In this document: in pieces, positions 35,237 to 44,500 of the stretch
How positions within the stretch are numbered: the stretch's first letter is position 1
How the letters are laid out: every line of letters starts with the position of its first letter
Source: JABSQH01 sp039177505
Lineage (GTDB): Bacteria; Actinomycetota; Acidimicrobiia; Acidimicrobiales; Ilumatobacteraceae
DNA length: 64,000 nt
Direction: 5' to 3'
NCBI GenBank assembly: GCA_039177505.1
Contig: JBCDFR010000010.1
Coordinates: 1 to 64,000, forward strand
Notes under the pieces: model-generated
What the model was told of the DNA's origin: nothing
Seen by the model: the letters and a program-made list of their open reading frames with translations, nothing else
Databases searched by the model: none
Program-made: the position numbers and the translations under genes

Positions 35237-36292
35237 GTGATCACCTCGCTCGACACACTCGTCCTCGGAGCGGCCGATGTCGCCCAGATCGCGCGCACCG
35301 TCGGTCGCGACGAGTTGATCGACCGGTTGATCGAACGACTACGGAACCGATGTGTCGAGCACTCGGCGGGCGCCACCGAAGTTCGGACGCGCGACGGGTT
35401 CCGCTATGACAAGCCCGATCTCGGTCTGATCGAGTGGATGCCCACCCACGAAGCGGGTGGCCCGGTCGTCGTCAAGATGGTTGGTTATCACCCCGGCAAT
35501 CCTGTGCAACGTGACCTGCCATCGGTGATCGCCACGTCGTCGATGTGGGACACCGACAATGGCCATCTTGTCGCGCTCGCCGACGCCACCCTTTTGACTG
35601 CGCTGCGCACGGGAGCGGCGTCGGCGCTGGCCACCGAGGTGTTGGCGATCGACGGTCCGATCACGCTCGGAATCGTCGGGCTCGGAGCGCAGGCCGTCAC
35701 TCAGCTCCACGCAATCAGTCGGGTCCGTTCGATCGATCGGGTGATCGCCATCGACACTGCGGTCGATGTCGCCGCCTCGTTCGCTGAGCGAGTCGCATTC
35801 TGCGATGTGCCTGTCGAGGTCGCCGATCCGTCGGCAGCGGAGACCATCGCGGCCGACGTCGACGTGTTGTGTACCTGCACCTCAGTCGATATCGATGCCG
35901 GCCCGGTCATCGGCGACGTAGGCCCCCGCCCCGGACTCCACGTCAACGCAGTAGGTGCCGACTTCGCGGGCAAGCTCGAACTCCCTGGAGCGTTGCTCGC
36001 CGGTGCGTTCGTCGTCCCCGACATCACCGACCAGTGCGTGCTGGAAGGGGAGTGTCAGCAGCTCCCACGCACGAGCATCGGGCCTGAGCTGGCCGACATC
36101 GTCCGCGACCGGCCCGAACACCAGTCGCGGCGCAATGATGTGACCGTGTTCGACTCGACGGGCTGGGCCGTCGAAGACGATGTTGCGCTGCGTCTGCTGG
36201 TGGAACTTGCCGAAGAGAGTGGCATCGGACGGAGAATTCCGATCGAATACCTCTCGACCGACCCGTACGACCCCTATGCGCCTCCGCGCTGA
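35237..36292 (+). CDS. ornithine cyclodeaminase / mu-crystallin family protein
   Basis: This 351-residue NAD(P)-dependent protein shows KMVGYHPGNPVQRDLPSVIA, ALADATLLTALRTGAASALA, the Rossmann motif ITLGIVGLGAQAVTQLHAIS, and HVNAVGADFAGKLELP. Family members convert ornithine to proline, or act as alanine dehydrogenases or imine reductases. The GTG start lies 2 nt after the rnj stop, so it is co-transcribed with rnj. Since a prolyl-type adenylation enzyme lies 4 kb away, proline supply is conceivable, but the substrate is not proven. Confidence 0.85.
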   Translation: MITSLDTLVLGAADVAQIARTVGRDELIDRLIERLRNRCVEHSAGATEVRTRDGFRYDKPDLGLIEWMPTHEAGGPVVVKMVGYHPGNPVQRDLPSVIATSSMWDTDNGHLVALADATLLTALRTGAASALATEVLAIDGPITLGIVGLGAQAVTQLHAISRVRSIDRVIAIDTAVDVAASFAERVAFCDVPVEVADPSAAETIAADVDVLCTCTSVDIDAGPVIGDVGPRPGLHVNAVGADFAGKLELPGALLAGAFVVPDITDQCVLEGECQQLPRTSIGPELADIVRDRPEHQSRRNDVTVFDSTGWAVEDDVALRLLVELAEESGIGRRIPIEYLSTDPYDPYAPPR

Positions 36293-36302
36293 AACCGGAT
36301 AG

Positions 36303-37277
36303 ATGTCTGCTCGACCTGCACCAATCGACCTGGCCAAGATCGCCGTGGTCGGAGCCCTCGTGGCCCTGCTCACGCCCCTGTTCTTTGCCCATCGCGCCGT
36401 TCATCGTTGGCGTAGTCGGCGACAGCGCCCTGGTGTTGTCACGACGATCCCGAGGGTGACGCTCGACGAGCGGTCGCTCGCCGACATCGTTGACGGCGAC
36501 GAGCCGGTGATCGTCACGGGCCTCGTCGATGCGCTGACGCTGCCGCGTATCCCAGACGTGTCCGGTCTGCGCGCGATGGCAGGTGGGCATCCCGAGCGGT
36601 TCCCCGTGAAGATTCACAAGGACCACTCGCCGTACTTTCTTTATGTCGGTGATTACGGCGCCGAACTAGACCGTGTGGAGGAACACGACCTCGGCTCGTT
36701 CCTCGACGCGATGTTCGTCGACGGTCCAGCCGACGGTGAGTGCACCTACCGGCTGTTCTCGATTCGTGATCTGAACGGTGAGGTCGGCACGATCATCGAC
36801 GAACTGGCGACCGCCCTCGAGGTGCACACCGGTCGCCGCGCCGAACGCAACGCAAGCGGGTTGTGGATCGGATCGACGGGCGTGACCACACCGTTGCACC
36901 ACGACGCCTGGACCGGGATCCTCTTCCAATTCGAAGGCTCGAAAGACGTCGTGATGTACGGCCCGCACGATCGGCCGAACCTGTACTTCACATCGCCGTA
37001 TGCGGCCACCGATCGGTGGAGCACATTGCCCGGACGCAGCCGCGACGCCGATGCCGGGGACTACCCCGACCTCGCCCGCGCCGAACGGTGGGAGGGTCGG
37101 CTCGATGCTGGCGACGCCCTGTTCATACCTGCGTTCTGGGCCCACGAGGTCGAGGCACTCGAAGCGAACATCTCGATCCCGTTCCGCTTCGCTGCCCGCC
37201 CGAGCGACTACGCCAACCCTGGATTCTTGCGACCGGCCTACGAGATCCTGCACGGCAAACTCGCCGCAACACGGTGA
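36303..37277 (+). CDS. cupin_8/JmjC-like Fe(II)-dependent oxygenase with N-terminal membrane segment
   Basis: The 324-residue protein has an N-terminal hydrophobic segment (IAVVGALVALLTPLFFAHRA) and a cupin-like jelly roll. The HxD-type metal motif is in TTPLHHDAWTGILFQF (near residue 198), and a distal His lies in PAFWAHEVEALEANISIPFR. These enzymes hydroxylate proteins or small molecules using 2-oxoglutarate. It lies 11 nt downstream of the cyclodeaminase gene and converges on the acyl-CoA dehydrogenase gene at the edge of the NRPS locus, so it may be a tailoring enzyme. Confidence 0.7.
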   Translation: MSARPAPIDLAKIAVVGALVALLTPLFFAHRAVHRWRSRRQRPGVVTTIPRVTLDERSLADIVDGDEPVIVTGLVDALTLPRIPDVSGLRAMAGGHPERFPVKIHKDHSPYFLYVGDYGAELDRVEEHDLGSFLDAMFVDGPADGECTYRLFSIRDLNGEVGTIIDELATALEVHTGRRAERNASGLWIGSTGVTTPLHHDAWTGILFQFEGSKDVVMYGPHDRPNLYFTSPYAATDRWSTLPGRSRDADAGDYPDLARAERWEGRLDAGDALFIPAFWAHEVEALEANISIPFRFAARPSDYANPGFLRPAYEILHGKLAATR

Positions 37278-37401
37278 GTCTGGCGCCACTCGTCGACGTG
37301 ATCTGTCGCTAACGCGTCACCGAGTTCGCCGCCCCCAACGCTCTCGCCGTGGCGCACGTATGGACCCCGTTACCGATGGGGTGTGGCCCCTTCTGCCATG
37401 G

Positions 37402-38598
37402 CTACAAGCCGAGGAGGCGGGCGATGATGTTCTTCTGGATCGCCGACGTGCCGGAGTACACGAGGCCGCCGACTGCATCGCGCAGACCTCGCTCGACCTC
37501 GAACTCCGTCACGTAGCCCTTGGCTCCGTGCACTTCGACGCTGCTCATGGCGGCGGCAATGCCGGTCTCGGCTCCGACCAGCTTGCTGAGGGCGGCGGCC
37601 ATCGGGAAGTCCGTGCCAGACGCGTGCGCCAGCGCAGCGCGATACAAGAACAGTCGGGCCGTTTCGTGCTGGCGTTTGATGTCGACCAATTGGTGGGCCA
37701 CCGACTGATAGCCGGCGATCGGCTGACCGCCTTGTTCACGGGTGGTGGCGTAGGTGATCGCCTCGTTGAGCTGGCGCTCCATCGAGCCGACCTGCGTGGC
37801 GAACACGAAGGCCCGCTCGACTTCGATGATCGCGTTGAAGATGCTCGCCCCCGAACCCTCCCGACCGATCAGCGCGTCAGCCGGAAGCACCACGTCGTGG
37901 AAGACGAAGTCACAGAACGGGGTGGTGCGCATCCCCATCTTGTTGCGATTCGGTCGACGTTCGAAGCCAGGAGCGCTGAGTGGCACGAGGAACGCCGACA
38001 CCCCCCACGCACCGGCGTCAGGGTTGGTCTTGGCGAATACGACAGCGACATCGGCGACTGAGCCCAAGGTGATGTAGGCCTTGTGCCCGTTGAGCGTGTA
38101 CGTACCGTCGCTGTTGCGCATAGCGGTGGCGGCATGGGCGTAGGCGTCCGAGCCGGTTTCCGGCTCGGTCATGCAGAACGCGCCAAACGCCTCTCCGGCG
38201 ATGAGCGGGCCCAACCAGCGGCCGCGTTGCTCGTCGGTGCCGAACCGCACGAGCACTTCCTGCGTGCTGAGGATCTGACTGCCGATGGCAAACGCCAGCC
38301 CTTCGTCGCGACACCCCAGTCCCAGCCCTTCGAGCGTGAGGAGGGTGGTGGCCCAGTCGCCGCCCTGTCCGCCGAGGTCGGTCGGCACCCTCACCGCCAA
38401 CACGCCGCGGCTAGCGCAGCGCCGCCAGTCGTCGGCGGCAAATCGCGATGCCAGCTCGTCGCCGACGCGGTCACCCTGAGCCAACTCGGCTGCTGCGAAC
38501 GCGGCGGTTTCGGTCTTGGTCGGGTGCTGTGGGTCGGCCATCGCCGCGGCGATCGCGGTGAGTGCGCCGTCGGCTGCGCTCGTGTCGGCACGGCTCAT
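37402..38598 (-). CDS. acyl-CoA dehydrogenase-like flavoenzyme, candidate aminoacyl/prolyl-carrier dehydrogenase
   Basis: The 398-residue flavoprotein shows GAFCMTEPETGSDAYAHA, NGHKAYITLGS, NKMGMRTTPFCDFVFHDVVL and YSGTSAIQKNIIARLLGL. The segments IFNAIIEVERAFVFATQVGS and ARLFLYRAALAHASG resemble PltE/RedW/PigA, which oxidise prolyl carrier proteins to pyrrolyl carriers. Context supports this: a free prolyl-type adenylation gene and a free carrier gene lie just across the divergent promoter. A general acyl-CoA dehydrogenase remains possible. Its start overlaps the PhyH-like gene by 4 nt. Confidence 0.75.
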   Translation of the reverse strand: MSRADTSAADGALTAIAAAMADPQHPTKTETAAFAAAELAQGDRVGDELASRFAADDWRRCASRGVLAVRVPTDLGGQGGDWATTLLTLEGLGLGCRDEGLAFAIGSQILSTQEVLVRFGTDEQRGRWLGPLIAGEAFGAFCMTEPETGSDAYAHAATAMRNSDGTYTLNGHKAYITLGSVADVAVVFAKTNPDAGAWGVSAFLVPLSAPGFERRPNRNKMGMRTTPFCDFVFHDVVLPADALIGREGSGASIFNAIIEVERAFVFATQVGSMERQLNEAITYATTREQGGQPIAGYQSVAHQLVDIKRQHETARLFLYRAALAHASGTDFPMAAALSKLVGAETGIAAAMSSVEVHGAKGYVTEFEVERGLRDAVGGLVYSGTSAIQKNIIARLLGL

Positions 38599-39566
38599 GT
38601 GGGCTCCGACCGCAACAGCAGGCGGCCGAACTCGTCGACGTCTTTCCACTCGTCCTGGAAGTCGTCGTTGTTCCACTGGCCGAGACCGGGATAGAACACG
38701 CGGCTGCCGCCGTGACCTACGAAGTCGGCGCCGTTCCAGCGTGGGTCGGCCGGTTCGTCGGTGCGCTGGTATCGGCTATCGCTCGAGAGTCGGCAGCGTC
38801 CCGTCGTCGATCGGTTGTCGAGCGCACCGTGCAACATGTGCATTCCGAAGCACAGCACGTCGCCAGGTCGGAAGTCGGTCGACAACCAGCGGCTGCCGTA
38901 CTGCTCCTGGACCACCACCGGGTCGGCGTCGAGCCACTGCAGACCATCACGGTCGGCGTCGGCTTGGAGGTAGCCCTGATGGAGCTGTTCGGAGCGATGG
39001 CTGTTCTCCAAGAGCATCAGTGCGCCCTCGTGGCGGTCGACGCGGCCGAGTGGGATCCAACTCGAGAAAATGCGGCTCGTTCCGCGATTCATGTACGGCC
39101 CGTCGCAGTGGAATCCGCACCCCTCACCGGGACGGACGAAGCGCGGCCACCGCATGTCGAAGCTGCGCACATCGCCGCCGAGCAATACTTGGTGGACGGC
39201 CAGCACCTCCGGGGCATCGGTGACCGCCATGTATGCCGCGCCGTTGCGCACGCTGTCCGAGAAGGCCCGTAGGTTGGCGACAGGCACCGCACGGCGATCG
39301 CCGGCGATGGCCTCTTCGACCGAACCGCGGTCGTCGACCTCGCCCAAGATCGCGTATTTCAACAGCACCTCATGCCGCGCCGCGAGCACGGTGTCCTCGG
39401 CGAGCAACGCCCGAAAGAACAGGTAGCCCTGCTCGTCCATGGCCTCGCGCAGGGCGCGCGGATCGTTTATCAGGTCGTTGGCCGGCTCGAGCTCGCCGAA
39501 GCGTTCGGGGGCCTGATCGACGGGGTGATCGTTCGCTGTCAGCTGCATCATCGTGGTGGAGTTCAC
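38595..39566 (-). CDS. phytanoyl-CoA dioxygenase (PhyH)-family oxygenase
   Basis: This 323-residue non-haem iron enzyme has the HxD motif in GEGCGFHCDGPYMNRGTS and a distal His in MHMLHGALDNRSTTGRCR, with Arg residues nearby for 2-oxoglutarate. PhyH-family members in peptide clusters hydroxylate or halogenate carrier-bound amino acids; no Gly/Ala replaces the Asp here, so hydroxylation fits better. It is translationally coupled to the acyl-CoA dehydrogenase gene and divergent from the adenylation gene. A start at the second Met cluster (39551) is also possible. Confidence 0.75.
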   Translation of the reverse strand: MNSTTMMQLTANDHPVDQAPERFGELEPANDLINDPRALREAMDEQGYLFFRALLAEDTVLAARHEVLLKYAILGEVDDRGSVEEAIAGDRRAVPVANLRAFSDSVRNGAAYMAVTDAPEVLAVHQVLLGGDVRSFDMRWPRFVRPGEGCGFHCDGPYMNRGTSRIFSSWIPLGRVDRHEGALMLLENSHRSEQLHQGYLQADADRDGLQWLDADPVVVQEQYGSRWLSTDFRPGDVLCFGMHMLHGALDNRSTTGRCRLSSDSRYQRTDEPADPRWNGADFVGHGGSRVFYPGLGQWNNDDFQDEWKDVDEFGRLLLRSEPT

Positions 39567-39615
39567 ATACGGTGCCGACCGCGGCTACGCATGTCAATTC
39601 GTGAGTGTCTCCGCT

Positions 39616-41211
39616 ATGGCCCCTGAGCCGCACACGATCGCTGGCCTGGTCGATCCGGCACGCCTCGCAGCCTTGGGTGTGTCGCTCGATCACACGGCCG
39701 TCGCCGACGGAACTCAGACGCTGAGCTGGACCGAGTACGACCGGCGGATCGGCCAGTTGGCGACGGTGCTCCGCGACGGCGGCGTGCGCCGGGGCGACCG
39801 GGTCGCTGTCCATCTGACGAAATCAGTCGACTCCTTCTGTGCCGTCCACGCAGTGATCCGTGCTGGGGCCGTCAATGTGCCGCTCGACCCCCTTGCCCCG
39901 GTGGCTGCGGTCGCCGCGGTCGCCGCCGACGCGGCGCCGGCCGCTCTGATCTCCGATGCCCGCGCCGCCGTGCTGCGGCCGCTCACCGAGGAGTTGCGGC
40001 CGTCACTGCTCGTCATGCCGACCCGCAACGACCCACCGACCGACGGCGGTCACCGGCGAGTCGCAACTGCGGTCGCGATCGAGGCGGCCATACCGATGGT
40101 CGCCGACGACGAGGGCGACCCCCATAACCCTGCGTACATCATCTACACCTCCGGGTCGACCGGCAGGCCGAAAGGGATCGTGCATACGCACGCCAGCGCG
40201 TTGGCCTACGCCCGCGCGGCAGTCGATCTCTACGAACTGCGACCAAGCGACCGTCACGCGAACATTGCGCCGCTGCACTTCGACCAGTCGACATTCGAGC
40301 TGTACGCCGCGCCGCTCGCCGGCGCCTCTGTGCTCGTGGTGCCCGACGCCGTCATGCGCTTCCCTGCGAGCCTGGGCCAGCTGGTCGCCGAGCAGCGCGT
40401 CACGGTCTGGTACTCGGTGCCGTACCTGCTGATGCAGCTGCTCGAGCGCGGCGGCCTCGACGATCGAGACCTCTCGTCGTTGCGGTGGGTCCTGTTCGGT
40501 GGGGAAGCGTTTCCCCCGACCTCGTTGGCGGAGCTGATGCACCGGCTGCCACGGTGTCGGTTCTCCAACGTGTACGGCCCCGCCGAGGTCAACCAGTGCA
40601 CGCACTTCGAGCCCCGCCACCCACTCGACGAGGCGGTGCCGATCGGCGCGCCGTGGTCGGCTGCCGAACTCGTTGTGGTGTCGCCGGACGGGCCGCCAGG
40701 CGCGGCTGCGACGGTCGCCGACGGAGCGGCCGGGCAGCTGCTCGTCGCGTCGCCGACGATGATGAGCGGCTATTGGCAGCGTGAGGATCTGACGAGTGCC
40801 GTGATCGTGGACCGAACCGACCGTCCCGGCGTGCGCTGGTATGTCACGGGAGACCTTGTGCGTCGCCGCGCCGACGGGGATCTGGATTTCTTGGGGCGCA
40901 GCGACAACCAGGTGAAGGTGCGCGGGCATCGGGTCGAGCTGGAAGCGGTCGACGCTGCGCTGCTCGACCAACCGGGCGTTCACGCAGCGACCGTGGTCGT
41001 CGAACGACCACCTGCCGCGGAACACCGCCTCGTTGCGGCGGTCGTGGTCGACGGCGAGGCGTTTGACGAGCGCGCCACGCTTGGGGCGTTGCGCCGGCGT
41101 TTGCCCAGCTATGCGGTGCCGAGCGAGATTCGCTCGGTACCCTCATTACCTCGTACCGGCACCGGCAAGGTCGACCGCAACGCAGCGGCGGCCATGCTCA
41201 GCGCCGGATGA
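39616..41211 (+). CDS. free-standing amino acid adenylation enzyme, PltF/PigI (prolyl-AMP ligase)-like
   Basis: This 531-residue ANL enzyme shows YIIYTSGSTGRPKGIVHTHA, VWYSVPYLLMQLLE, SNVYGPAEVNQCTHFEP, YVTGDLVRR and LPRTGTGKVDRNA. The wording around VWYSVP and NxYGPxExNxCT resembles prolyl ligases of pyrrole pathways. By-eye pocket residues are D, Q, F, Y, L, G, V, Q, C, sharing D, Y, L and C with the prolyl code but differing elsewhere, so the amino acid may not be proline. It probably loads the carrier protein encoded 45 nt downstream. I start at ATG 39616; GTG 39601 is possible. Confidence 0.8.
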   Translation: MAPEPHTIAGLVDPARLAALGVSLDHTAVADGTQTLSWTEYDRRIGQLATVLRDGGVRRGDRVAVHLTKSVDSFCAVHAVIRAGAVNVPLDPLAPVAAVAAVAADAAPAALISDARAAVLRPLTEELRPSLLVMPTRNDPPTDGGHRRVATAVAIEAAIPMVADDEGDPHNPAYIIYTSGSTGRPKGIVHTHASALAYARAAVDLYELRPSDRHANIAPLHFDQSTFELYAAPLAGASVLVVPDAVMRFPASLGQLVAEQRVTVWYSVPYLLMQLLERGGLDDRDLSSLRWVLFGGEAFPPTSLAELMHRLPRCRFSNVYGPAEVNQCTHFEPRHPLDEAVPIGAPWSAAELVVVSPDGPPGAAATVADGAAGQLLVASPTMMSGYWQREDLTSAVIVDRTDRPGVRWYVTGDLVRRRADGDLDFLGRSDNQVKVRGHRVELEAVDAALLDQPGVHAATVVVERPPAAEHRLVAAVVVDGEAFDERATLGALRRRLPSYAVPSEIRSVPSLPRTGTGKVDRNAAAAMLSAG

Positions 41212-41256
41212 CAGCTCATCCTCCGACAGCACCCACGGCACACCATCTCCCCACTC

Positions 41257-41541
41257 ATGGAACGCACCGACGCCGCGCCCGCGGCCGCCACCGAACAGAC
41301 CGATCTGACGTCGAGGTTGATCGCCTTCATCGAGTCTGATGTCGCGCTGCACGACGAGCCGATCGAGGGGGCCACCGACCTGCTGCTCGCCGGTTTGGTG
41401 GACTCGCTGGGCGTGGTGGTCATCGTCGACTGGCTCGAGCATGAATGTGTCGTCACGATCGATCCGGCCGATGTGATCCTCGACCACTTTCAAACGGTCG
41501 ACCAGATGGTTGCGTTCGTCGGCACGCTGACCCCTCGATGA
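41257..41541 (+). CDS. free-standing peptidyl/acyl carrier protein
   Basis: The 94-residue protein is a carrier domain with the phosphopantetheine serine in LLAGLVDSLGVVVIVDWLE (the GLVDSLG motif), followed by the acidic C-terminal helix. It would carry the starter amino acid while the flavoenzyme oxidises it and then donate it to the first condensation domain. Its stop overlaps the NRPS start by 4 nt, so the two are made together. Confidence 0.9.
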   Translation: MERTDAAPAAATEQTDLTSRLIAFIESDVALHDEPIEGATDLLLAGLVDSLGVVVIVDWLEHECVVTIDPADVILDHFQTVDQMVAFVGTLTPR

Positions 41542-44500
41542 GCCCCTCGTCGTCCGGGTCGCCACCGCCCGAGTCGACCGCACCGGTGCGGCTGCGCCCA
41601 CGGGTCGTTGCCCGTCATCGATTGACGCGTACTCAATCGTTGATCTGGGCCAGTCAGACGCTGCACCCCGGTGTCCCGCTGGCCAACATGGGCAAGCGGG
41701 CACGGCTGCGCGGAGCTTTCGACCCGACTCGACTGAAGCAGGCATTCGATGCCGTCGTCGCGCACTGCGAGATCTTGCGCACGGTGATCGACCCCGACGA
41801 CCGCGTCGCCATCGTCCTCGATCGTGCTCCGGCGACCACCGAGGTCATCGACCTCGACGTGGCGTTGCTCGATCGATGGTGCCAGGAGCGCATTGCGACC
41901 CCGATCGACGCCCGGCGCGGCATGTTCGACTCGGTCGTCCTGCAGCACGGGCGACACGATCACACCTGGTGGCTCGACCTCCACCACCTGGCCACCGATG
42001 CGTTCTCCTCGGCGCTGATCTACGAGGCAACCGCCGCGGCCTACGCGGCGGCCGGTACCGAGACCGAGATGCGGGCCGCAGTGGCACACATCGTCGACCC
42101 TGAGTTCTTCTCGTTCGTCGACGGCATCGAACCGCCGCGCCGGGGCACCGCCGACGAACGTGCCGCTGAGTGGGCGGCCGACCTTGCCACCGACCCGGGG
42201 CACACGCCGATCGCTCCGTATGGCCCGCGTGCGGCGCGCACCACCGAAGTCGATCGTGTGCCGTTGCCCATCGACGCCAGCGCGCTGCGCGCCTCGATCG
42301 ACGGTGCTTACCGCTCGCTGAGCTCGGAGCTGAGCATGCTCACAGTTGCGGCGATGGTGGCAGCCGTCGGCATCCATCACCTCGATGGCCGTCAGCGTGT
42401 CCGAATGGGCGTGCCTGTACACCACCGCCGCACACCGGCCGCCCGTCGCATCGTCGGCCCGCTGATGGAGATCTATCCGCTCATCGTCGATGTGCGCGCC
42501 GACGAGCCGGGCGCGGACATGTTTCGACGCGTGCTGCGCGATCTCACGACCCTGCTGCGGCGCGCCGTGCCAGGCGAGAGCCCCGATGTCGACGTCGACG
42601 TCGTCGTCAACGTCCTCACGGCGCGCTATTCCGATTTCGGCGACGTGCCGGCGAAGTCGGAGTGGATGCGCTCCGGCCATGTCGACGCGACACATCCGGT
42701 CCGTGTGCAGATCTACGACTATGCAGGCGACGACGGGGAACTGCGCTGGGAGCTCGACGTGAACCGCGCGCTGTCGGTCGACGAATCCGCCGACCGTCTT
42801 CCGGTGCACCTCGGCCGAGTGCTCGCCCAACTGGTGGAGTCGCCGGGCCGGAGGGTCGGTGACATTGCGCTGGCGGGCGCCGACGTGCAGCTGACGCTCC
42901 TCAATCCCGACCCGGCACCGCGCCCGCACGACGAGCCGATCCACGAGCAGATCGCCCGGCGCCTGCGCGCCGATCCCGCATGGATCGTCGCCGAACACCG
43001 CGGGGTGCCGATCTCCGCGGCCGCGTTCGATCAGCGCGCCGACCAGGTCGCCCGCTCACTCGTTGCGCACGGTCTGACGCCGGGTGGTCGCGTTGGAGTG
43101 GCCCTGCCGCGTTCGATCGACGTACTGGTGGCGCTCCACGGGGTGCTACGCGCGGGGGGCGCGTTTGTGGTGTTGTCGCCCGACGACCCGCCCGCGCGTC
43201 GAGACGTGATTGCGGCCGACGCCGAACTCGTCGCCACGATCGATGACGTCGAGGCGTTCATTCGCGATCACCAACCATCTGCTGACGACGCTGCTGTCGG
43301 CCTTCCCGAAGTGGCGCTCGACGACATCGCCTACGTGCTCTACACGTCCGGCTCGACCGGTCGGCCAAAGGGTGTTCCGATCAGCCATCGGGGACTTGCC
43401 GACTACCTCGCCTTCGCCGTCGCCTCCTACACCGACACCGACAGCGACAGCCCGCCAGTGGTTGCGGTGCACTCGTCGCTGGCGTTCGACCTGACGGTCA
43501 CCAGCCTCTTCGTGTCGTTCTTGTCCGACGGTCTCGCCGTGATCGTCGATGGAGAGCCGATCACCGCGCTCGGCGAAGTGGCCGCCGATGAACGGATCAC
43601 CTTCCTCAAGGCGACTCCCTCGCAACTCGAACTACTGACCCGCCTGGCGACCACCCAACTCGATGGGCTGACCACCGTGATCGTCGGCGGCGAGGCATTT
43701 CGCGTCCCGTTGGCCCGTCGTGTCGCCGACCTGGCGACGAACGCCCGCATCTTCAACGAGTACGGCCCGACCGAAGCCGTCGTCGGCTGCATGCTCTACG
43801 AGTGGAACGCCGATGATCCCGATGACGTCGACGTGCCGATCGGCGCTGCCGCACCTGGCGCTGAACTCCTCGTGCTCGACGCCGATGGTCAGCTCGCCGT
43901 CCCAGGTGCGTGGGGATCGCTCGCGGTTCGACGCCCTGGAATGGCCACCGAGTACCTCGGTCTCGGCGGGCTGTCGGCAGAGCGATTTGTCGAACTCCCG
44001 GCGCCCATCGTCGAGATGGCCGGCGCACGCTCCGACGGGGGAGTGTGGTACCTGACCGGTGACCGCGTACGAGTGGTGCGCCCCGGGGTGTTGACCTACG
44101 GCGGACGCAGCGACGATCAGCTCAAGGTGAACGGTATCCGCCTCGAACCGGGCGAGGTCGAGGTCGCACTCGTTGCTCTCGACGAGGTCGATGGCGCGAT
44201 CGTCGGCGTGTGGCGCACCGGTGATCACGGGCCGGTGCCGCACATTCAGCGATGCGTGCGCTGTGGGATCGGAACCGATGTACCGGGTGTGCAGCTCGAT
44301 GGCGAGCAGGTGTGCTCGACCTGCCGGACGTACGACGAGATCGTTCCGCAAACCGCCCGGTGGTTCCGCACCGAACGCGACTTGGCCGAGCGTCTCGCCG
44401 CGGCGCAGCAAGCCAAACGCGGTGACATCGACGCCATCCACCTGCTCTCAGGCGGCAAGGACTCGACGTACGCCTTGTACCAGCTTGTCGAGCGCGGCTG

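Noticed and set aside
37278..37401. ACCCC...GGGGT near 37.36 kb as a terminator
   Set aside because: Only a 5-bp stem with an 8-nt loop and no T-tract; too weak to list, although the genes converge here.
41490..42998. Long minus-strand open frame opposite the NRPS condensation domain
   Set aside because: Its translation is Arg/Val/His-rich without recognisable motifs and mirrors a well-supported coding strand; high GC creates such shadows throughout.
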